Assembly: GCA_021464415.1 (NCBI GenBank)
Contig: CM038465.1
Location: 20,367,839 to 20,431,838, forward strand
Direction of reading: 5' to 3'
Source of the DNA: Lonicera japonica
Taxonomy: Eukaryota; Streptophyta; Magnoliopsida; Dipsacales; Caprifoliaceae
DNA: 64,000 nucleotides
In this document: in pieces, positions 1 to 11,353 of the stretch
Position numbering within the stretch: the first letter of the stretch is position 1
Layout: each line of letters begins with the position of its first letter
Notes under the pieces: model-generated
Database searches by the model: none
What the model saw: the letters and a program-made list of their open reading frames with translations, nothing else
Told to the model about the DNA's origin: nothing
Program-made: the position numbers and the translations under genes

Positions 1-500
1 ACACTTATGGTTATTTGCAAGCAGCCATTCAGTCCGCGAGGACTGCCGAGGTGGAAAAGATGATGGCCGATCTACCTCCGATCGATGAAGCGTCAGATGG
101 TACGTTGTCGGCCAGCGCCTTGGCCCTGGTCCTCTCTTACGAGACCCAGGTCTCTGTCCTTGAGAGAGCAGTGGGTCCTTTGAGAGGGACGAGGGTGAGG
201 GACTTAGGGAGCGGCTCCGCAAAGCTGCCGCGGAAGAGAGGTCCATCATCGCAGACAGATAGAGACACATCTATAGAGCTCGTGGCTGAGGTTGCCCAGC
301 TTAGGGCAAATCAAGTTGCGATAAACAAGCAGCTTTAGAGGGAAAAGGCCGAGCAAGAAATGGAGAGGGCCGAGCGAGAAAGGGAGAGGGTAGATTTTGA
401 GTGTAAGTTGCAAGCTCAAATAGAGTATATGATCAGAGCATCCGGGATTCAACTGCCAATTCCTCCCTCGGAAGGCTCCTCACCCCTACGTTTTATTTAG
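1..500 (+). pseudogene. C-terminal part of a CACTA (En/Spm) plant transposase-like protein, cut by the window edge
   Basis: The frame is open at the left edge (codons from base 3), so the true start lies outside the window. It reads Y-G-Y-L-Q-A-A-I-Q near the edge, then a G-P-L-R-G-T-R-V-R-D-L-G segment, then a charged Glu/Arg-rich coiled-coil tail ending at a TAG at 498-500. This arrangement is typical of the plant Ptta/En/Spm transposase family (Pfam Transposase_24), a second protein of CACTA elements. An in-frame TAG at 336-338 interrupts the coiled coil; the flanking frame stays open on both sides, so a CAG-to-TAG change is likely. The repeats that follow (696-1775) fit the 3' part of a CACTA element. 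Family assignment is by pattern recognition only. Confidence 0.6.
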
Positions 501-631
501 TGTTAGAACAATTTCTCTTTGAACATAATTTATTGAATGGAATTGAATAAATTTTTGTAGTTTATTAGACATATATTTATTCAATGATAAATTGGGTAGC
601 TCGAATTTGTTATTGAATATTGCAGGTGCGG

Positions 632-660
632 GTATATATATATATATATGTGTGTGTGCA
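632..660. repeat. (TA)n(GT)n microsatellite
   Basis: About 18 bases of alternating TA run into TGTGTG. Simple sequence only. Confidence 0.85.
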
Positions 661-695
661 GGTGTGGCCATGCGGCTGCACACAAAAGCTATGAT

Positions 696-1078
696 TAATG
701 TAGATTACTACTGGCCCCAGTAATCTAGATGACCAGAAATTTGGATTAGTGGCTCCAGTAATCCAGATGCCCAGAAACATGGATTACTAGCCCCAGTTAT
801 CTAGATGCCCAGAAACATGGATTACTGGAACCAATAATCTAGATGCCCATAAACTTAGATTACTAGACCCAGTAATTTTGATGCCCATAATCTTGGATTA
901 CTGGCCCTAGAATCCAGATGCCCAGAAACTTGGAATACTGGAACTAGTAATACATATGCCCATGTACTTGGATTATAGGCCCCAGTAATTTAGATGCCCA
1001 TAATCTTGGATTACTGGCCCCAATAATCCAGATGCCCAGAAAACTTGGATTACTAGCACCAGTACTCTTAATTACAGG
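696..1078. repeat. Tandem array of hairpin-forming units of about 38-42 bp
   Basis: About ten imperfect copies of a unit containing GGATTACTGG, a 2-bp spacer and CCAGTAATCC, followed by AGATGCCCAGAAACTT-like sequence. The first two blocks are perfect reverse complements, so each good unit can fold into a 10-bp hairpin. Copies near 740, 781, 820, 895, 1008 and 1047 are the clearest; others have lost one arm. It lies between the CACTA protein remnant and the GTCGCC-type repeats, so it is probably an internal array of that element. Confidence 0.8.
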
Positions 1079-1087
1079 CCACGTTGA

Positions 1088-1775
1088 ATTGTTTTTTTTA
1101 TTTGTAATTACACCTTAGGCGACATAGGTTGGTGGCTTAAACTTCAACTTAGGTGACCTACTATAATACGTAGGTGGCCTAATGTAATTCTTCGGAGACT
1201 AAGGATAATACATTCATAGCTTAGGTATGCATCTTATGAGACTGAGGATAATAACTAGGTGGCCTAGATGTACATCTTAGGAGACCGAGTAAAAATACCA
1301 ACGTCGCCTAGATTTACAATTTAGATGACGAAGGAAAATATCCTCGTCTCCTACAATTCATACTTAGCAGACGTAAGATAATTCGAAGGTCGCATAGGTG
1401 TCCCTCTTAGGCGACGGATCATAACACCTATGTGGCCTAAATGTTTCTTTTCTACGACAGAGGATAAAAGGATACGTCGCCTATTATTGCCTTTTTTATG
1501 ACGAAAGATGACAAGTAGGTGGCCTAAGAGAAACAATTCTATGACAGAAGAAAAATATACATGGCCTAGGAGTACATTCTCTTACGACGGACGATAACAT
1601 CATCGTGGTGGCCTAAGTATCAACTACGACGACGGAGTAAAAAAATCGGTCGCCTAATATCTGGGGCGACTAAAATTAGGCGACGTAGCTTGGGCGACGT
1701 AGTTTACGTCGCCTAAATTAAGGCGACGGAAAAACATGTCTTAGGAGACGTAGGTAATACATCGCCTAAATTCCC
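1088..1775. repeat. CACTA-type subterminal repeats (GTCGCCTAA / TTAGGCGAC)
   Basis: Dozens of copies of a 9-12 bp motif occur in both orientations, for example TTAGGCGACG and CGTCGCCTAA. They are spaced about 20-40 bp apart and become densest near 1640-1765. Arrays of short motifs in direct and inverted orientation are the binding region for the CACTA transposase in known elements. No terminal CACTACAAGAAAA-type end was found on the right side, so the element's terminus is lost, diverged or displaced. Confidence 0.65.
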
Positions 1776-2107
1776 TCCCCAGGTAGCATCTTGATCAAAA
1801 AACGAAAGTTGTAGAATGAATAAAAATCTAACTAATGACTCAAACGAGGAAGTCATTTAGAGTTTGGATGAAAAAGTTATGGTCTTCCAAGGTTGGACAA
1901 AAACTCATTTTGGCGAAACTTGATTTTTCGCCATCAACCTATTTAATTCAATTACGGATATCTGAAATGCGTTTCAACCATAGAGCATATGCAAAATCAC
2001 TAATATGACTTGTATAAGGTATTTAATTGATTAAAACAACCCTTAAAGTAAGAATGATCACCAAACGCGATTTCCTAGTCAATAAAAAAGTCAAAAGTGA
2101 GGTTTGA
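1776..2107. other. Intergenic stretch, no gene seen
   Basis: This is AT-rich flank between the CACTA repeats and the LTR element. No open frame or repeat of note. It continues after the insertion at 9336. Confidence 0.6.
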
Positions 2108-2112
2108 GTAAC

Positions 2113-2861
2113 TGATGAGCCTGAGGATAGCACGAGAGCTAGATCATGGAGTGAAGACTATGCAGATCCCATCCGGGTTCCAAGTGGTCCAATCACCCGA
2201 GCTAGAGCAAGGAAGATGAAGGAAGCACTCGTGAGCATGGTCCACGAGTTGATGAATAAAGCTGACGCTTGGAGAAGCATTCAAGGAGATGAAGAGCACG
2301 AATGGAAAATAATGCTTAGCCAAGAAGACGTAGAATAATTAAGGCGTTTTTATTATTGTTTTTATTAATTTGCAGCCCAAGGATTATGTATAATTAGTAT
2401 TTAGAGTGATGGGCTTGCTAAGAGTGTTTTTGGGCTTGTTTAGGGCTCTCCATTATTTTTTTGTTGCCTTAGAATTGGGCTTGTGATTGTATTTTCGTTT
2501 TTAGGGTTTCTTAGGTTTGAATTAGGGTTTGCTTATGTCTCCTCCTATTTAAAGGAGGCAAACTCTCTTGTATGAGCAGCTTATTTGATAATACGAAATT
2601 GAGAGTGTTGTTTTCACCTCTTGTGTTCTAAGAACACTTCGAGCAGCCAGAATTTAATTCTTGTTGTTCTTCGACTTATCAATCAATTAACCCATCGATT
2701 GATTGTTTGTCTTCGACTATACCAAGGTTCATTCTCGTTTTAGGGATTGGGTCGAGGTTCCACCTCCATCATCTTCGCGTGATTCCAAGGTTCTTACGTA
2801 TTCAACGTTAAGGGTCGCGGATTCGTCATATTGGATAGAAATACGATCGTGAATCACATCA
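2113..2861 (+). repeat. 5' LTR of the CRM-like element
   Basis: It starts TGATGAGCC and ends CACATCA. Because the 3' LTR encodes the end of the polyprotein, this copy carries the same codons at 2114-2338 as a non-translated duplicate. A TATTTAAA box lies at 2546-2553, and the remainder would be R/U5. Confidence 0.93.
2546..2553 (+). promoter_or_regulatory. TATA box of the CRM-like LTR
   Basis: TATTTAAA sits between CCTCC and GGAGG, about 310 bp before the LTR end. It is the best TATA match in the LTR and would drive the genomic RNA. The identical copy in the 3' LTR is at 9015-9022. Confidence 0.55.
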
Positions 2862-2862
2862 T

Positions 2863-2874
2863 TGGTATCAGAGC
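2863..2874 (+). other. Primer binding site (tRNA-iMet)
   Basis: TGGTATCAGAGC begins one base after the 5' LTR. It is the standard plant retrotransposon PBS, complementary to the 3' end of initiator methionine tRNA. Confidence 0.92.
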
Positions 2875-2901
2875 GATTCTTTCTATCCAGGTTTATCTTA
2901 T

Positions 2902-3140
2902 CGTGTTCTTGCTATTTACGAATCTGTTCTTATTGTTACGAATCTGTTTTTGCTATTTTGAATCTTACGAATCTGTTCTTGCTATTTCGGATCTTACTCT
3001 TACGAATCTGTTCTTGTTATAACAAATCTGTTCTTGCTATTTCGGATCTTACTCTTACGAATCTGTTCTTGTTCAAAAAAAAAAAAAAAAATCTGTTCTT
3101 ACCTTTGATAATCTGTTCTTGGTATCTACGGATTTGCTTG
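2902..3140 (+). repeat. Short tandem repeats in the retrotransposon leader
   Basis: About nine imperfect copies of ACGAATCTGTTCTTG(C)TATT, interrupted by a run of A. They sit in the untranslated leader between PBS and gag. The small open frames here are by-products of the repeat. Confidence 0.7.
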
Positions 3141-3304
3141 TCTTGTTTCATCTGTGTTGTTCAAAGTCGAAATCTTCAATTTCGTTGCTAAACAATATTC
3201 GCAAATCTGTCCATTCATAATCTGTCCAGATTTTAGTAGAGCTCGATTTGTTGTTTGCAATAATCTCTAGTTGCGATTCTCTTGATTCCTAGTTAACTTG
3301 ATAT

Positions 3305-3548
3305 TGCTGTGGTTTTTTGATAGTTGAGGCGGCTGGTCTTACAAATATCATAAAACCCTAGACACAATTCTTGGTCAAAAACCCTAGTTGTGGTGGCTAG
3401 TATTTCAAACACCATAAAACCCTAGACTTGACTTTTATTTCTAGGTTTTGAAATTTGTGGCGGCTGTGAACAACATAAAAACCCTAGTAGACTTGTGATT
3501 AAATTTGTGGCGGCTGGTTCATAAAACCCTAGACCTGTGATTCTAGGT
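3305..3548 (+). repeat. Leader repeat: (T/G)GGCGGCTG ... CATAAAACCCTAGAC
   Basis: Four imperfect copies of a roughly 60-bp unit with GGCGGCTG and ATAAAACCCTAG blocks, again in the gag leader. No coding potential. Confidence 0.65.
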
Positions 3549-4001
3549 TAAAAAAAAAAAAAAAAAAAGAGTACAAAAAATTCCGAATTTTGACTTTATT
3601 TCTTTTAGCATTCTGATTCTATAGGTTCCAAGGGTTCCAAAAATCACTTTTTTTCACTAGCCTAAATTTTCGCTCAATTTTGTCGAAATTTGGCTTCGTA
3701 TTTTGTCCATATTTCATTGGGATTCTTGTTTCTTGAGTTCTTGGTGAAAACGTACTTGTCCTAGCATACAATTAATCTGTTGGGTTGTGATTGGTCTGTT
3801 TGGGCAGCCAAGAAAAGGGTTCTTGCTCTTCGATTCGTTTGAAGTTCCAAAAGGTGAAAATTGAGAGGAATATCAATACATTGAGAACTAAACACGAGCG
3901 GTAAAATTAGAGTGATATTATTTTGAGCGAAACACGTAAGGGAGTGCAGTGAGGAAAATTTATTTTTTTTTATATTGTGCTAACCTCTGTTTTGCAGAAA
4001 T

Positions 4002-7000
4002 ATGTCGAGTTTCGATCCTAGGTTATTCCAAGAAGCCATGACGAGCACCTTACAAAAAATGATGAGAGAAGAGTTGGGTGTCTTTAAAGAGCAGGTGGAA
4101 GAGATGAGTGAGGAATTGAAGAGAATGCGGGTGAAGGTAGACAAAGTTGAGAGCACTCAAATTGAGCAATCCGGCATATCACATAATGCTCAAAGAAGTG
4201 GGAGACCGCAGCCTAGGGAACGGCGGGCTGATTTTGATAACTACTACCGAGATAGTTTTGACGAGGGGGATAGCGATGTCGATTCGGCAATCGCTAATCG
4301 GCGGAATGGTAGGCGGTTTGGTAGGGGATCTTATCGGGAAGATGACAACATGAATGGGATCAAAATGAGGATTCCATCCTTCCAAGGGAAAAATGACCCC
4401 GAGGCCTATCTTGAGTGGGTCAAGAAAGTTGAATTGGTCTTTGCATGCCATAATTACTCCGAGTCCAAGAAGGTGAAATTGGCAGCCATTGAATTTTCAG
4501 ATTACGCACTTGTTTGGTGGGATCGCTTGATGATAGAGAGAAGGCGTAGCGATGAAGGTCCCGTGGAGACTTGGGATGAGATGAAGCGGTTGATGAAAAG
4601 GCGGTTTGTACCCGATCACTATTATCGGGAATTGTACCAAAAATTGCAGGGGCTTACGCAGGGAAATCGTAGTGTTGACGAATACTACAAGGAGATGGAA
4701 GTGGCCATGATTCGAGCCAAGGTTGATGAAAATAGAGAAGCTACCATGGCGCGGTTCTTGAGTGGGTTAAATCGGGAAATTGCCAATGCGGTTGAATTGC
4801 AGCCATATGTTGAGATTGAAGATATGGTGCACACGGCAATTAAAATAGAGAGGCAGCTCAAGAGGAGGGGTAGTTTCAAGCCAAGCCAAAGTTCTTACTC
4901 TACTCCATGGAAACAAAGTCCGTGGAAGAAGGATGACAAAGCAACCACTCCGAAACCGAAAGTTGATTCAAAATCAGAAGTTCCTAGTGGAGGCCAAGCT
5001 AAGACAGCCCCTAACACCACTAATACTCCTACTACCCGAAACAGGGACATTATATGTTGGAAGTGTCAAGGGAGAGGCCATGTTTCCACTCAATGCCCGA
5101 ATAAGAGAGTAATGATGCTTCTGGATAATGGGGAATATGAAACGGATGAAGAAGGCGCTGAGGCTATGCCACCTTTGGAGGATGTCGAAGAAGAGGAGAG
5201 CGCCATCCAGGGTGAGTTATTAGTTGCAAGAAGAGCGCTTAGTACGCACGCAAAGGAGGATGAGGAGCAGCGCGAGAATATTTTCCACACTAGGTGCCTA
5301 GTGCTAGGCAAGGTGTGTAGTTTGGTGATAGACGGAGGAAGCTGCACTAATGTGGCTAGCACGACGATGGTGGAGAAGCTAGCATTGCACACGACTAAGC
5401 ACCCAAGGCCTTACAAATTGCAATGGCTGAATGATAGCGGTGAAGTGAGGGTGAACAAGCAGGTTTTGGTGTCCTTTAGCATTGGTAGGTACGAGGACCA
5501 AGTGCTTTGTGACGTGGTTCCCATGCAAGCCGGCCATATGTTATTGGGGAGGCCATGGCAATATGATAGGAGAGTTAAACATGATGGCTTCACCAATAAG
5601 TATTCATTTGAGATGAACAAGAGAACAATCATTCTTGCACCTTTACCGCCACAGCAAGCCTATGCCGATCAGTTGAAGTTGCAAAGTGAGGAGGAGCAAC
5701 GGAGAGCTGAAAAGAAAAAGAGAGAGAGTGGTGAGGAAAAGAAAGAGAGTGAGGGAAAAAGAAAAGAACTTGAGAAAAAAGAGAGTAGAGTGGAAAAACC
5801 AGTGACTATTGAGAGCAAGTTTGAGAGGAGGCAAAAGAATTTCTATGCGAGAGCTAGTGACGTGAAAAGAGCGATGCTTTGTAATCAGCTTCTTGTATTT
5901 GTATACAAAGAAGCGCTTTTAAATACTAACGAGCTAAATTCTTCTTTGCCTAGTGTTATTGTCTCTTTGTTGCAGGATTTTGGTGACGTCTTTCCGGAGG
6001 ATACGCCAAGCGGTTTACCACCCATCCGAGGAATAGAACACCAAATTGATTTTGTACCCGGGGCCTCCATTCCAAACCGGCCAGCCTATAGGAGTAATCC
6101 GGAGGAAACGAAGGAACTTCAAAGGCAAGTTACGGAGCTGTTGGAGAAAAGGTATGTGAGAGAGAGTATGAGCCCATGTGCGGTACCAGTTTTGCTAGTG
6201 CCGAAGAAGGATGGAACATGGAGAATGTGCGTGGACTGCCGAGCCATAAATAATATCACGGTAAAATATCGTCACCCCATTCCACGTTTAGATGATATGC
6301 TTGATGAGTTGCATGGGTCTAGTATATTCTCTAAAATTGATTTGAAAAGTGGATATCATCAAATTAGGATGAAAGAAGGAGATGAATGGAAAACAGCCTT
6401 TAAAACAAAATATGGTTTATATGAATGGTTAGTTATGCCTTTTGGTTTGACTAATGCACCTAGCACTTTCATGAGATTAATGAACCATGTTTTGAGACCT
6501 TTTATAGGCAGGTTTGTTGTAGTCTATTTTGATGATATTCTTATCTATAGCAAGAGTCTAGATGACCACGTAATTCAATTAAAATATGTTTTGGATGTCT
6601 TGCGAAAGGAGAAGTTATATGCTAACCTGAAAAAGTGCACTTTTTGCACGGATAAGCTTGTATTTCTTGGTTTTGTTGTAAGTGCACAAGGGATTCAGGT
6701 TGATAAAGAAAAGGTGAAGGCTATTCAAGAATGGCAAAGTCCTACAAGTGTTGGGCAAGTGCGGAGTTTCCATGGACTTGCTAGTTTCTATCGGCGGTTC
6801 GTGAAAGACTTTAGTACTATTGCAGCGCCATTGACTGAAGTGATCAAAAAGAATGTGGGATTCAAATGGGGAGAGGAGCAAGAGAAGGCATTCGAATTAC
6901 TAAAAAGCAAGCTAAGTAACGCCCCTTTGTTATCTTTGCCTAACTTTGCAAAAACTTTTGAAATTGAATGCGATGCTTCAGGAAATGGAATTGGTGCTGT

Positions 7001-8807
7001 TCTTATGCAGGAAGGAAGGCCAATAGCATACTTTAGTGAGAAGCTAGGTGGGGCGACCTTAAATTACCCTACGTACGACAAGGAGCTTTATGCGTTGGTG
7101 AGAGCGTTGGATACTTGGCAGCACTATCTTTGGCCAAAGGAGTTCGTGATTCACACGGATCATGAATCATTGAAGCACTTGAAGGGGCAGCAAAAGCTAA
7201 ACAAGCGCCATGCCAAGTGGGTGGAGTTCATAGAGACATTTCCATATGTGATCAAGTACAAGCAAGGTAAAGAGAATGTTGTAGCGGATGCTTTATCACG
7301 CAGGTATACTTTAATTGCTACTATGGATGCTAAATTGCTTGGGTTTGAATACATCAAGGATTTGTATTGTGATGATGCTGATTTTCGGGATATATTCAAT
7401 GCATGTGAAAAATTAGCATTTGATAAATACTTTACGCATGATGGATTTCTAATGCGTGAAAACAAACTTTGTGTGCCTAAATGTTCATTGCGCGAGTTGC
7501 TTGTGAAAGAAGCGCATGGTGGGAGTTTAATGGGACACTTTGGTATAGCTAAGACTTTAGGAGTATTGCAAGAACACTTCTTTTGGCCTCACATGAAAAG
7601 AGATGTTGAAAGAATGTGTGAGAGATGTGTTACTTGTAAGAAGGCAAAGTCTAAGTTAAATCCCCATGGTTTGTATACTCCATTACCCATTCCTAGTGAC
7701 CCTTGGGTTGATATTTCTATGGATTTTGTGTTGGGCTTGCCTAGGACTAAACATGGGAATGATTCTGTTTTCGTGGTGGTTGATAGATTTTCTAAAATGG
7801 CTCATTTCATTGCTTGTCATAAAACTGATGATGCACCACGAATTGCTAATTTGTTCTTCAAAGAAATTGTGCGTTTGCATGGCATGCCTAGAACCATAGT
7901 TTCTGATAGGGATGCAAAGTTTTTGAGCTACTTTTCGAAGACTTTGTGGGGAAAGTTGGGTACTAAATTGTTGTTTTCTACTACATGTCACCCCCAAACT
8001 GATGGCCAAACGGAAGTAGTAAATAGAACTTTATCCACTTTGTTGCGTGCCATAATTAAGAAGAACTTAAAAGAGTGGGAAGAATGTTTGCCTCATGTTG
8101 AGTTTGCATATAATCGATCTGTTCATTCTGCATCTAAGTTTTCTCCTTTTGAGATTGTGTATGGTTTTAATCCTTTAGCTCCTTTAGATTTATTGCCATT
8201 ACCTGTTGAGCATGCTAACCTAGATGGCAGAAAAAAAGCTGAGTTTGTTAGACAGATTCATGAGAAGGCGAGGCAAAACATTGAGAGAAGAACCGAGCAA
8301 TATGTGCGACAAGCCAACAAAGGAAGGAAGAAGATGGTTTTCGAAACAGGAGATTGGGTTTGGTTGCACTTGAGGAAGGAACGCTTTCCAGTTCAACGGC
8401 GTTCTAAGCTTTTACCGAGAGGAGATGGACCGTTTCAAGTTGTGCAAAGGATCAATGACAATGCATATAAACTTGATCTACCAGGTGATTATAATGTAAG
8501 TGCTACATTTAATGTCGCTGACCTAAGTCCGTTTAGTACAGATGACGAATTGAGGACAATTCCTTTTCAAGAGGAGGGGAATGATGAGCCTGAGGATAGC
8601 ACGAGAGCTAGATCATGGAGTGAAGACTATGCAGATCCCATCCGGGTTCCAAGTGGTCCAATCACCCGAGCTAGAGCAAGGAAGATGAAGGAAGCACTCG
8701 TGAGCATGGTCCACGAGTTGATGAATAAAGCTGACGCTTGGAGAAGCATTCAAGGAGATGAAGAGCACGAATGGAAAATAATGCTTAGCCAAGAAGACGT
8801 AGAATAA
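4002..8807 (+). CDS. Gag-pol polyprotein of the CRM-like retrotransposon, 1601 aa, intact
   Basis: This single uninterrupted frame encodes the capsid, enzymes and integrase of the element. Order by residue: N-terminal coiled coil (about 1-55); retrotransposon gag domain (about 115-290); CCHC zinc knuckle C-W-K-C...H...C (352-365); aspartic protease with D444 in D-G-G-S; reverse transcriptase with Y-F-D-D at 842-845; RNase H with D991; integrase zinc finger from H1172 to C1209/C1212; integrase catalytic D1241, D1302 and E1338 (35 residues between the last two). A basic tail with [10 protein letters not shown] starts at 1552. All catalytic residues expected are present and no stop or frameshift is seen. 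Residues from about 1528 are encoded by the 3' LTR. I chose the ATG at 4002 because the coiled coil begins there and TTTTGCAG lies just upstream. Intactness plus matching LTRs suggests a potentially active copy. Confidence 0.93.
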   Translation: MSSFDPRLFQEAMTSTLQKMMREELGVFKEQVEEMSEELKRMRVKVDKVESTQIEQSGISHNAQRSGRPQPRERRADFDNYYRDSFDEGDSDVDSAIANRRNGRRFGRGSYREDDNMNGIKMRIPSFQGKNDPEAYLEWVKKVELVFACHNYSESKKVKLAAIEFSDYALVWWDRLMIERRRSDEGPVETWDEMKRLMKRRFVPDHYYRELYQKLQGLTQGNRSVDEYYKEMEVAMIRAKVDENREATMARFLSGLNREIANAVELQPYVEIEDMVHTAIKIERQLKRRGSFKPSQSSYSTPWKQSPWKKDDKATTPKPKVDSKSEVPSGGQAKTAPNTTNTPTTRNRDIICWKCQGRGHVSTQCPNKRVMMLLDNGEYETDEEGAEAMPPLEDVEEEESAIQGELLVARRALSTHAKEDEEQRENIFHTRCLVLGKVCSLVIDGGSCTNVASTTMVEKLALHTTKHPRPYKLQWLNDSGEVRVNKQVLVSFSIGRYEDQVLCDVVPMQAGHMLLGRPWQYDRRVKHDGFTNKYSFEMNKRTIILAPLPPQQAYADQLKLQSEEEQRRAEKKKRESGEEKKESEGKRKELEKKESRVEKPVTIESKFERRQKNFYARASDVKRAMLCNQLLVFVYKEALLNTNELNSSLPSVIVSLLQDFGDVFPEDTPSGLPPIRGIEHQIDFVPGASIPNRPAYRSNPEETKELQRQVTELLEKRYVRESMSPCAVPVLLVPKKDGTWRMCVDCRAINNITVKYRHPIPRLDDMLDELHGSSIFSKIDLKSGYHQIRMKEGDEWKTAFKTKYGLYEWLVMPFGLTNAPSTFMRLMNHVLRPFIGRFVVVYFDDILIYSKSLDDHVIQLKYVLDVLRKEKLYANLKKCTFCTDKLVFLGFVVSAQGIQVDKEKVKAIQEWQSPTSVGQVRSFHGLASFYRRFVKDFSTIAAPLTEVIKKNVGFKWGEEQEKAFELLKSKLSNAPLLSLPNFAKTFEIECDASGNGIGAVLMQEGRPIAYFSEKLGGATLNYPTYDKELYALVRALDTWQHYLWPKEFVIHTDHESLKHLKGQQKLNKRHAKWVEFIETFPYVIKYKQGKENVVADALSRRYTLIATMDAKLLGFEYIKDLYCDDADFRDIFNACEKLAFDKYFTHDGFLMRENKLCVPKCSLRELLVKEAHGGSLMGHFGIAKTLGVLQEHFFWPHMKRDVERMCERCVTCKKAKSKLNPHGLYTPLPIPSDPWVDISMDFVLGLPRTKHGNDSVFVVVDRFSKMAHFIACHKTDDAPRIANLFFKEIVRLHGMPRTIVSDRDAKFLSYFSKTLWGKLGTKLLFSTTCHPQTDGQTEVVNRTLSTLLRAIIKKNLKEWEECLPHVEFAYNRSVHSASKFSPFEIVYGFNPLAPLDLLPLPVEHANLDGRKKAEFVRQIHEKARQNIERRTEQYVRQANKGRKKMVFETGDWVWLHLRKERFPVQRRSKLLPRGDGPFQVVQRINDNAYKLDLPGDYNVSATFNVADLSPFSTDDELRTIPFQEEGNDEPEDSTRARSWSEDYADPIRVPSGPITRARARKMKEALVSMVHELMNKADAWRSIQGDEEHEWKIMLSQEDVE
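8569..8581 (+). other. Polypurine tract of the CRM-like element
   Basis: AAGAGGAGGGGAA lies immediately before the 3' LTR. It is read as codons of the polyprotein (Q-E-E-G-N), so this priming site for plus-strand DNA overlaps coding sequence. Confidence 0.85.
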
Positions 8808-9330
8808 TTAAGGCGTTTTTATTATTGTTTTTATTAATTTGCAGCCCAAGGATTATGTATAATTAGTATTTAGAGTGATGGGCTTGCTAAGAGTGTTTTT
8901 GGGCTTGTTTAGGGCTCTCCATTATTTTTTTGTTGCCTTAGAATTGGGCTTGTGATTGTATTTTCGTTTTTAGGGTTTCTTAGGTTTGAATTAGGGTTTG
9001 CTTATGTCTCCTCCTATTTAAAGGAGGCAAACTCTCTTGTATGAGCAGCTTATTTGATAATACGAAATTGAGAGTGTTGTTTTCACCTCTTGTGTTCTAA
9101 GAACACTTCGAGCAGCCAGAATTTAATTCTTGTTGTTCTTCGACTTATCAATCAATTAACCCATCGATTGATTGTTTGTCTTCGACTATACCAAGGTTCA
9201 TTCTCGTTTTAGGGATTGGGTCGAGGTTCCACCTCCATCATCTTCGCGTGATTCCAAGGTTCTTACGTATTCAACGTTAAGGGTCGCGGATTCGTCATAT
9301 TGGATAGAAATACGATCGTGAATCACATCA
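8582..9330 (+). repeat. 3' LTR of the CRM-like element
   Basis: Same length as, and on reading identical to, the 5' LTR. It contains the last part of the gag-pol frame with its stop codon at 8805-8807. The flanking GTAAC at 9331-9335 repeats the one at 2108-2112. Confidence 0.93.
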
Positions 9331-9335
9331 GTAAC

Positions 9336-10122
9336 CAAAACTCATCCCGGGCCATCTGAATTGCATTGTGAACATACACGCAAATATACATATGCTATTG
9401 AAACATACTAGATGTGTTCAAACCATAAAAATCATCCTGGTCCAAAATTTCACTACCCAAAACCTCTCATAAGGAAGAGGGTTAGCTAGTACTGAAGCAT
9501 TACCAAGTGATTAGAGTATGGATCGTTACACCTATTCTCAATTTTGGTTGGATGCTAATTTTTTATATATTTTTATTTGCACCGTTTAAAAATTGTAATT
9601 AAACGAACTCCAACTTATGTATGTGTTATTGTAAAATGAATAAAAATCTAGCTGTTACAGTGTATGATGGACAAAAATTGCCTACTTACACTTAATTTTG
9701 TATGATCATCCTATGAGCTCCTTTTTCATCAAACTAGAATAATATTTGTACATGTAAGTATAGAATGGTTGAGGGTGGGGGTTCGATTCCTATTGGTAAC
9801 AAGTTTTTAAGAGAAAAAAACAAAATCTTAAGGGTAAAATAGGCATTTCAAAAATTTGAAATAGCTTCACTTGCGGTTGAAATCAATCTTAACTTTATAA
9901 TATAGTATAAATAGTTATTGGTCACTTAATACTAAGGTTCCGTTTGATAACAACATGGAAAATGGAAAGAAACAATTTATTTTCTTTTTCTCTCAAATAT
10001 ACGCGCGCAACCTCATACATACGTACGCAATTTTAGGATGCAGTTAAAAATGACAAGTAATTATGAAATTATTTTACGATATTGATAGCAATAGAATTAA
10101 AAAATAGTGCCTCAATACGTAC
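9336..10122. other. Intergenic stretch, no gene seen
   Basis: AT-rich. A lone sequence resembling a Pol III B box (GGTTCGATTCC near 9780) has no convincing A box upstream and is not called. Confidence 0.6.
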
Positions 10123-10305
10123 TTTACGAGCTAGAAACTGGTCCGGAAGACCTCCAACTTGACCGTGTACGTAGATCATGTACCCAGTATCCGAGCCAGG
10201 TATTCCTCTTTCCATAACAATCTTGGTAAGATTCAACGCATCAGCCAACCTCATGACTCGCAGGTGTACCTGTTCTTGCACTTTATCGAACCCTTCACCC
10301 TCCTC
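10123..10305 (-). pseudogene. Isolated exon-like block of an unrecognised plant gene
   Basis: The minus strand carries a 61-codon open block bounded by plausible splice signals. An AG acceptor stands before 10305 (reading ...TTGGACCAG) and a strong GTACGT donor follows 10123. The length is a multiple of three. The peptide starts E-E-G-E-G-F-D-K-V, contains R-V-M-R-L-A-D-A-L-N-L and D-T-G-Y-M-I-Y-V, and ends L-P-D-Q-F-L-A-R-K. It has a natural protein-like composition, unlike the surrounding AT-rich DNA. I do not recognise the family. No neighbouring exon was found within several kb on either side, so it is either a fragment carried by a transposon or the remnant of a disrupted gene. It could also be a chance frame. 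Confidence 0.4.
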
Positions 10306-10518
10306 CTGGTCCAAAGATTAGTTTTTAATTACGCAATATAAACAAATCTGTATGAATTATACTAAGATAGCTATATAGGCATAAGTGATAAATTAAACGT
10401 TGAAACACTTTTTTAAATGAACCACTAGTTTCTTTTCTTTGATCATTTTGTCAACTGAAAAAGAAAGAGATATATATATACATGTATGTGTATGTGTGTG
10501 TCTATAATATAACATAAA

Positions 10519-11353
10519 GGGTGGTGTTAAGGGTATTACAATATTAACTCGTGAGCACCATTCAAAGTGTTTGGTGTTAAGGGTATTACAATATATATAC
10601 GTTTCTTCGAAAGCTGGCCAATTTAAAAAATCAAGGTTTAGTTTTTCTTCTCTCTCTTGAAGTGCATTAACTGAATTTGTGTTTATTTTTTCTTTAATCT
10701 CAAAAATACCAAAAAAAATTAAAAAATACCTCTAAGCCTGACGCAATTTGAATCTAAACTAACATCAAACAGTATATAAGAACCTTGACCCACCAATATT
10801 GATCTAATAACAAATATAATTGCATCAATCTCCCAAGGGATTTATCTTCAAACCAACAATAATGATGATAAGTAAATTAATTATGTATATAAATTGCTCT
10901 GTTCAATTAATTACAGTCATGCTTAAGTTTGGGTATATTTGCGTGACATGTTATATTTAACTTCTTGTTTTAGTATGCTATTTTGTGCTTGAAAAATGAA
11001 TGCACATATATAAATATATTTTACATGCAAAAAATTTATGAAATACCTATTTATTTCTCTCTCTTAGAAATTAATACACACGTATATACATATATCCGTA
11101 CTCTATATAAATATATGCGTGGGGATGATAGGAAAGCTTCGTTTTTTTAATGTATTTTTCTAGAGAGAAATGCTTTGTTTTTCAATGCGTGGGGATGATA
11201 GAAATGCTTTAGAGAGAGAGAGAGAGTCTTTAATTTGTTTTGAAATGTTTGGTGTTTCATTAAATATTCCTCTAAGTAACTTTTGAAAAATGTGTGGTGT
11301 CCGTGAGAGGGTGGATGCTCCGAGTTAATTTAATGATACTCTTAGCAACACCC
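10519..11353. mobile_element. Non-autonomous TIR DNA element (MULE-like)
   Basis: The left end GGGTGGTGTTAAGGGTATTA and the reverse complement of the right end, GGGTGTTGCTAAGAGTATCA, align over about 45 bp, including a shared ATTAACTCG block. The span is 835 bp and carries no coding frame. A GTGTTAAGGGTATTACAATA block is duplicated inside the left arm (10523 and 10573). No clear target duplication was found, so superfamily is unsure; MULE is suggested by resemblance to the better-defined element at 25096-25811. Confidence 0.55.

Larger units (their letters stand above)
2113..9330 (+). mobile_element. Complete CRM-like Ty3/gypsy LTR retrotransposon
   Basis: The 7218-bp element has two 749-bp LTRs (2113-2861 and 8582-9330) that begin TG and end CA. 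A perfect 5-bp target duplication GTAAC flanks it (2108-2112 and 9331-9335). A PBS matching initiator-Met tRNA directly follows the 5' LTR and a polypurine tract directly precedes the 3' LTR. The two LTRs look identical on reading, which indicates a very recent insertion. One long frame encodes gag, protease, RT, RNase H and integrase. The frame continues about 74 codons into the 3' LTR and carries a basic [10 protein letters not shown] motif there. I assign it to the CRM (centromeric retrotransposon) clade of chromoviruses from that feature. The superfamily is certain, the clade is moderately sure. Confidence 0.93.

Noticed and set aside
696..1078. CRISPR-like array
   Set aside because: Units are contiguous with no unique spacers, and the context is a plant transposon.
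9770..9800. GGTTCGATTCC, a good Pol III B box
   Set aside because: No A box at the right distance and no tRNA fold, so neither a tRNA gene nor a supported SINE.
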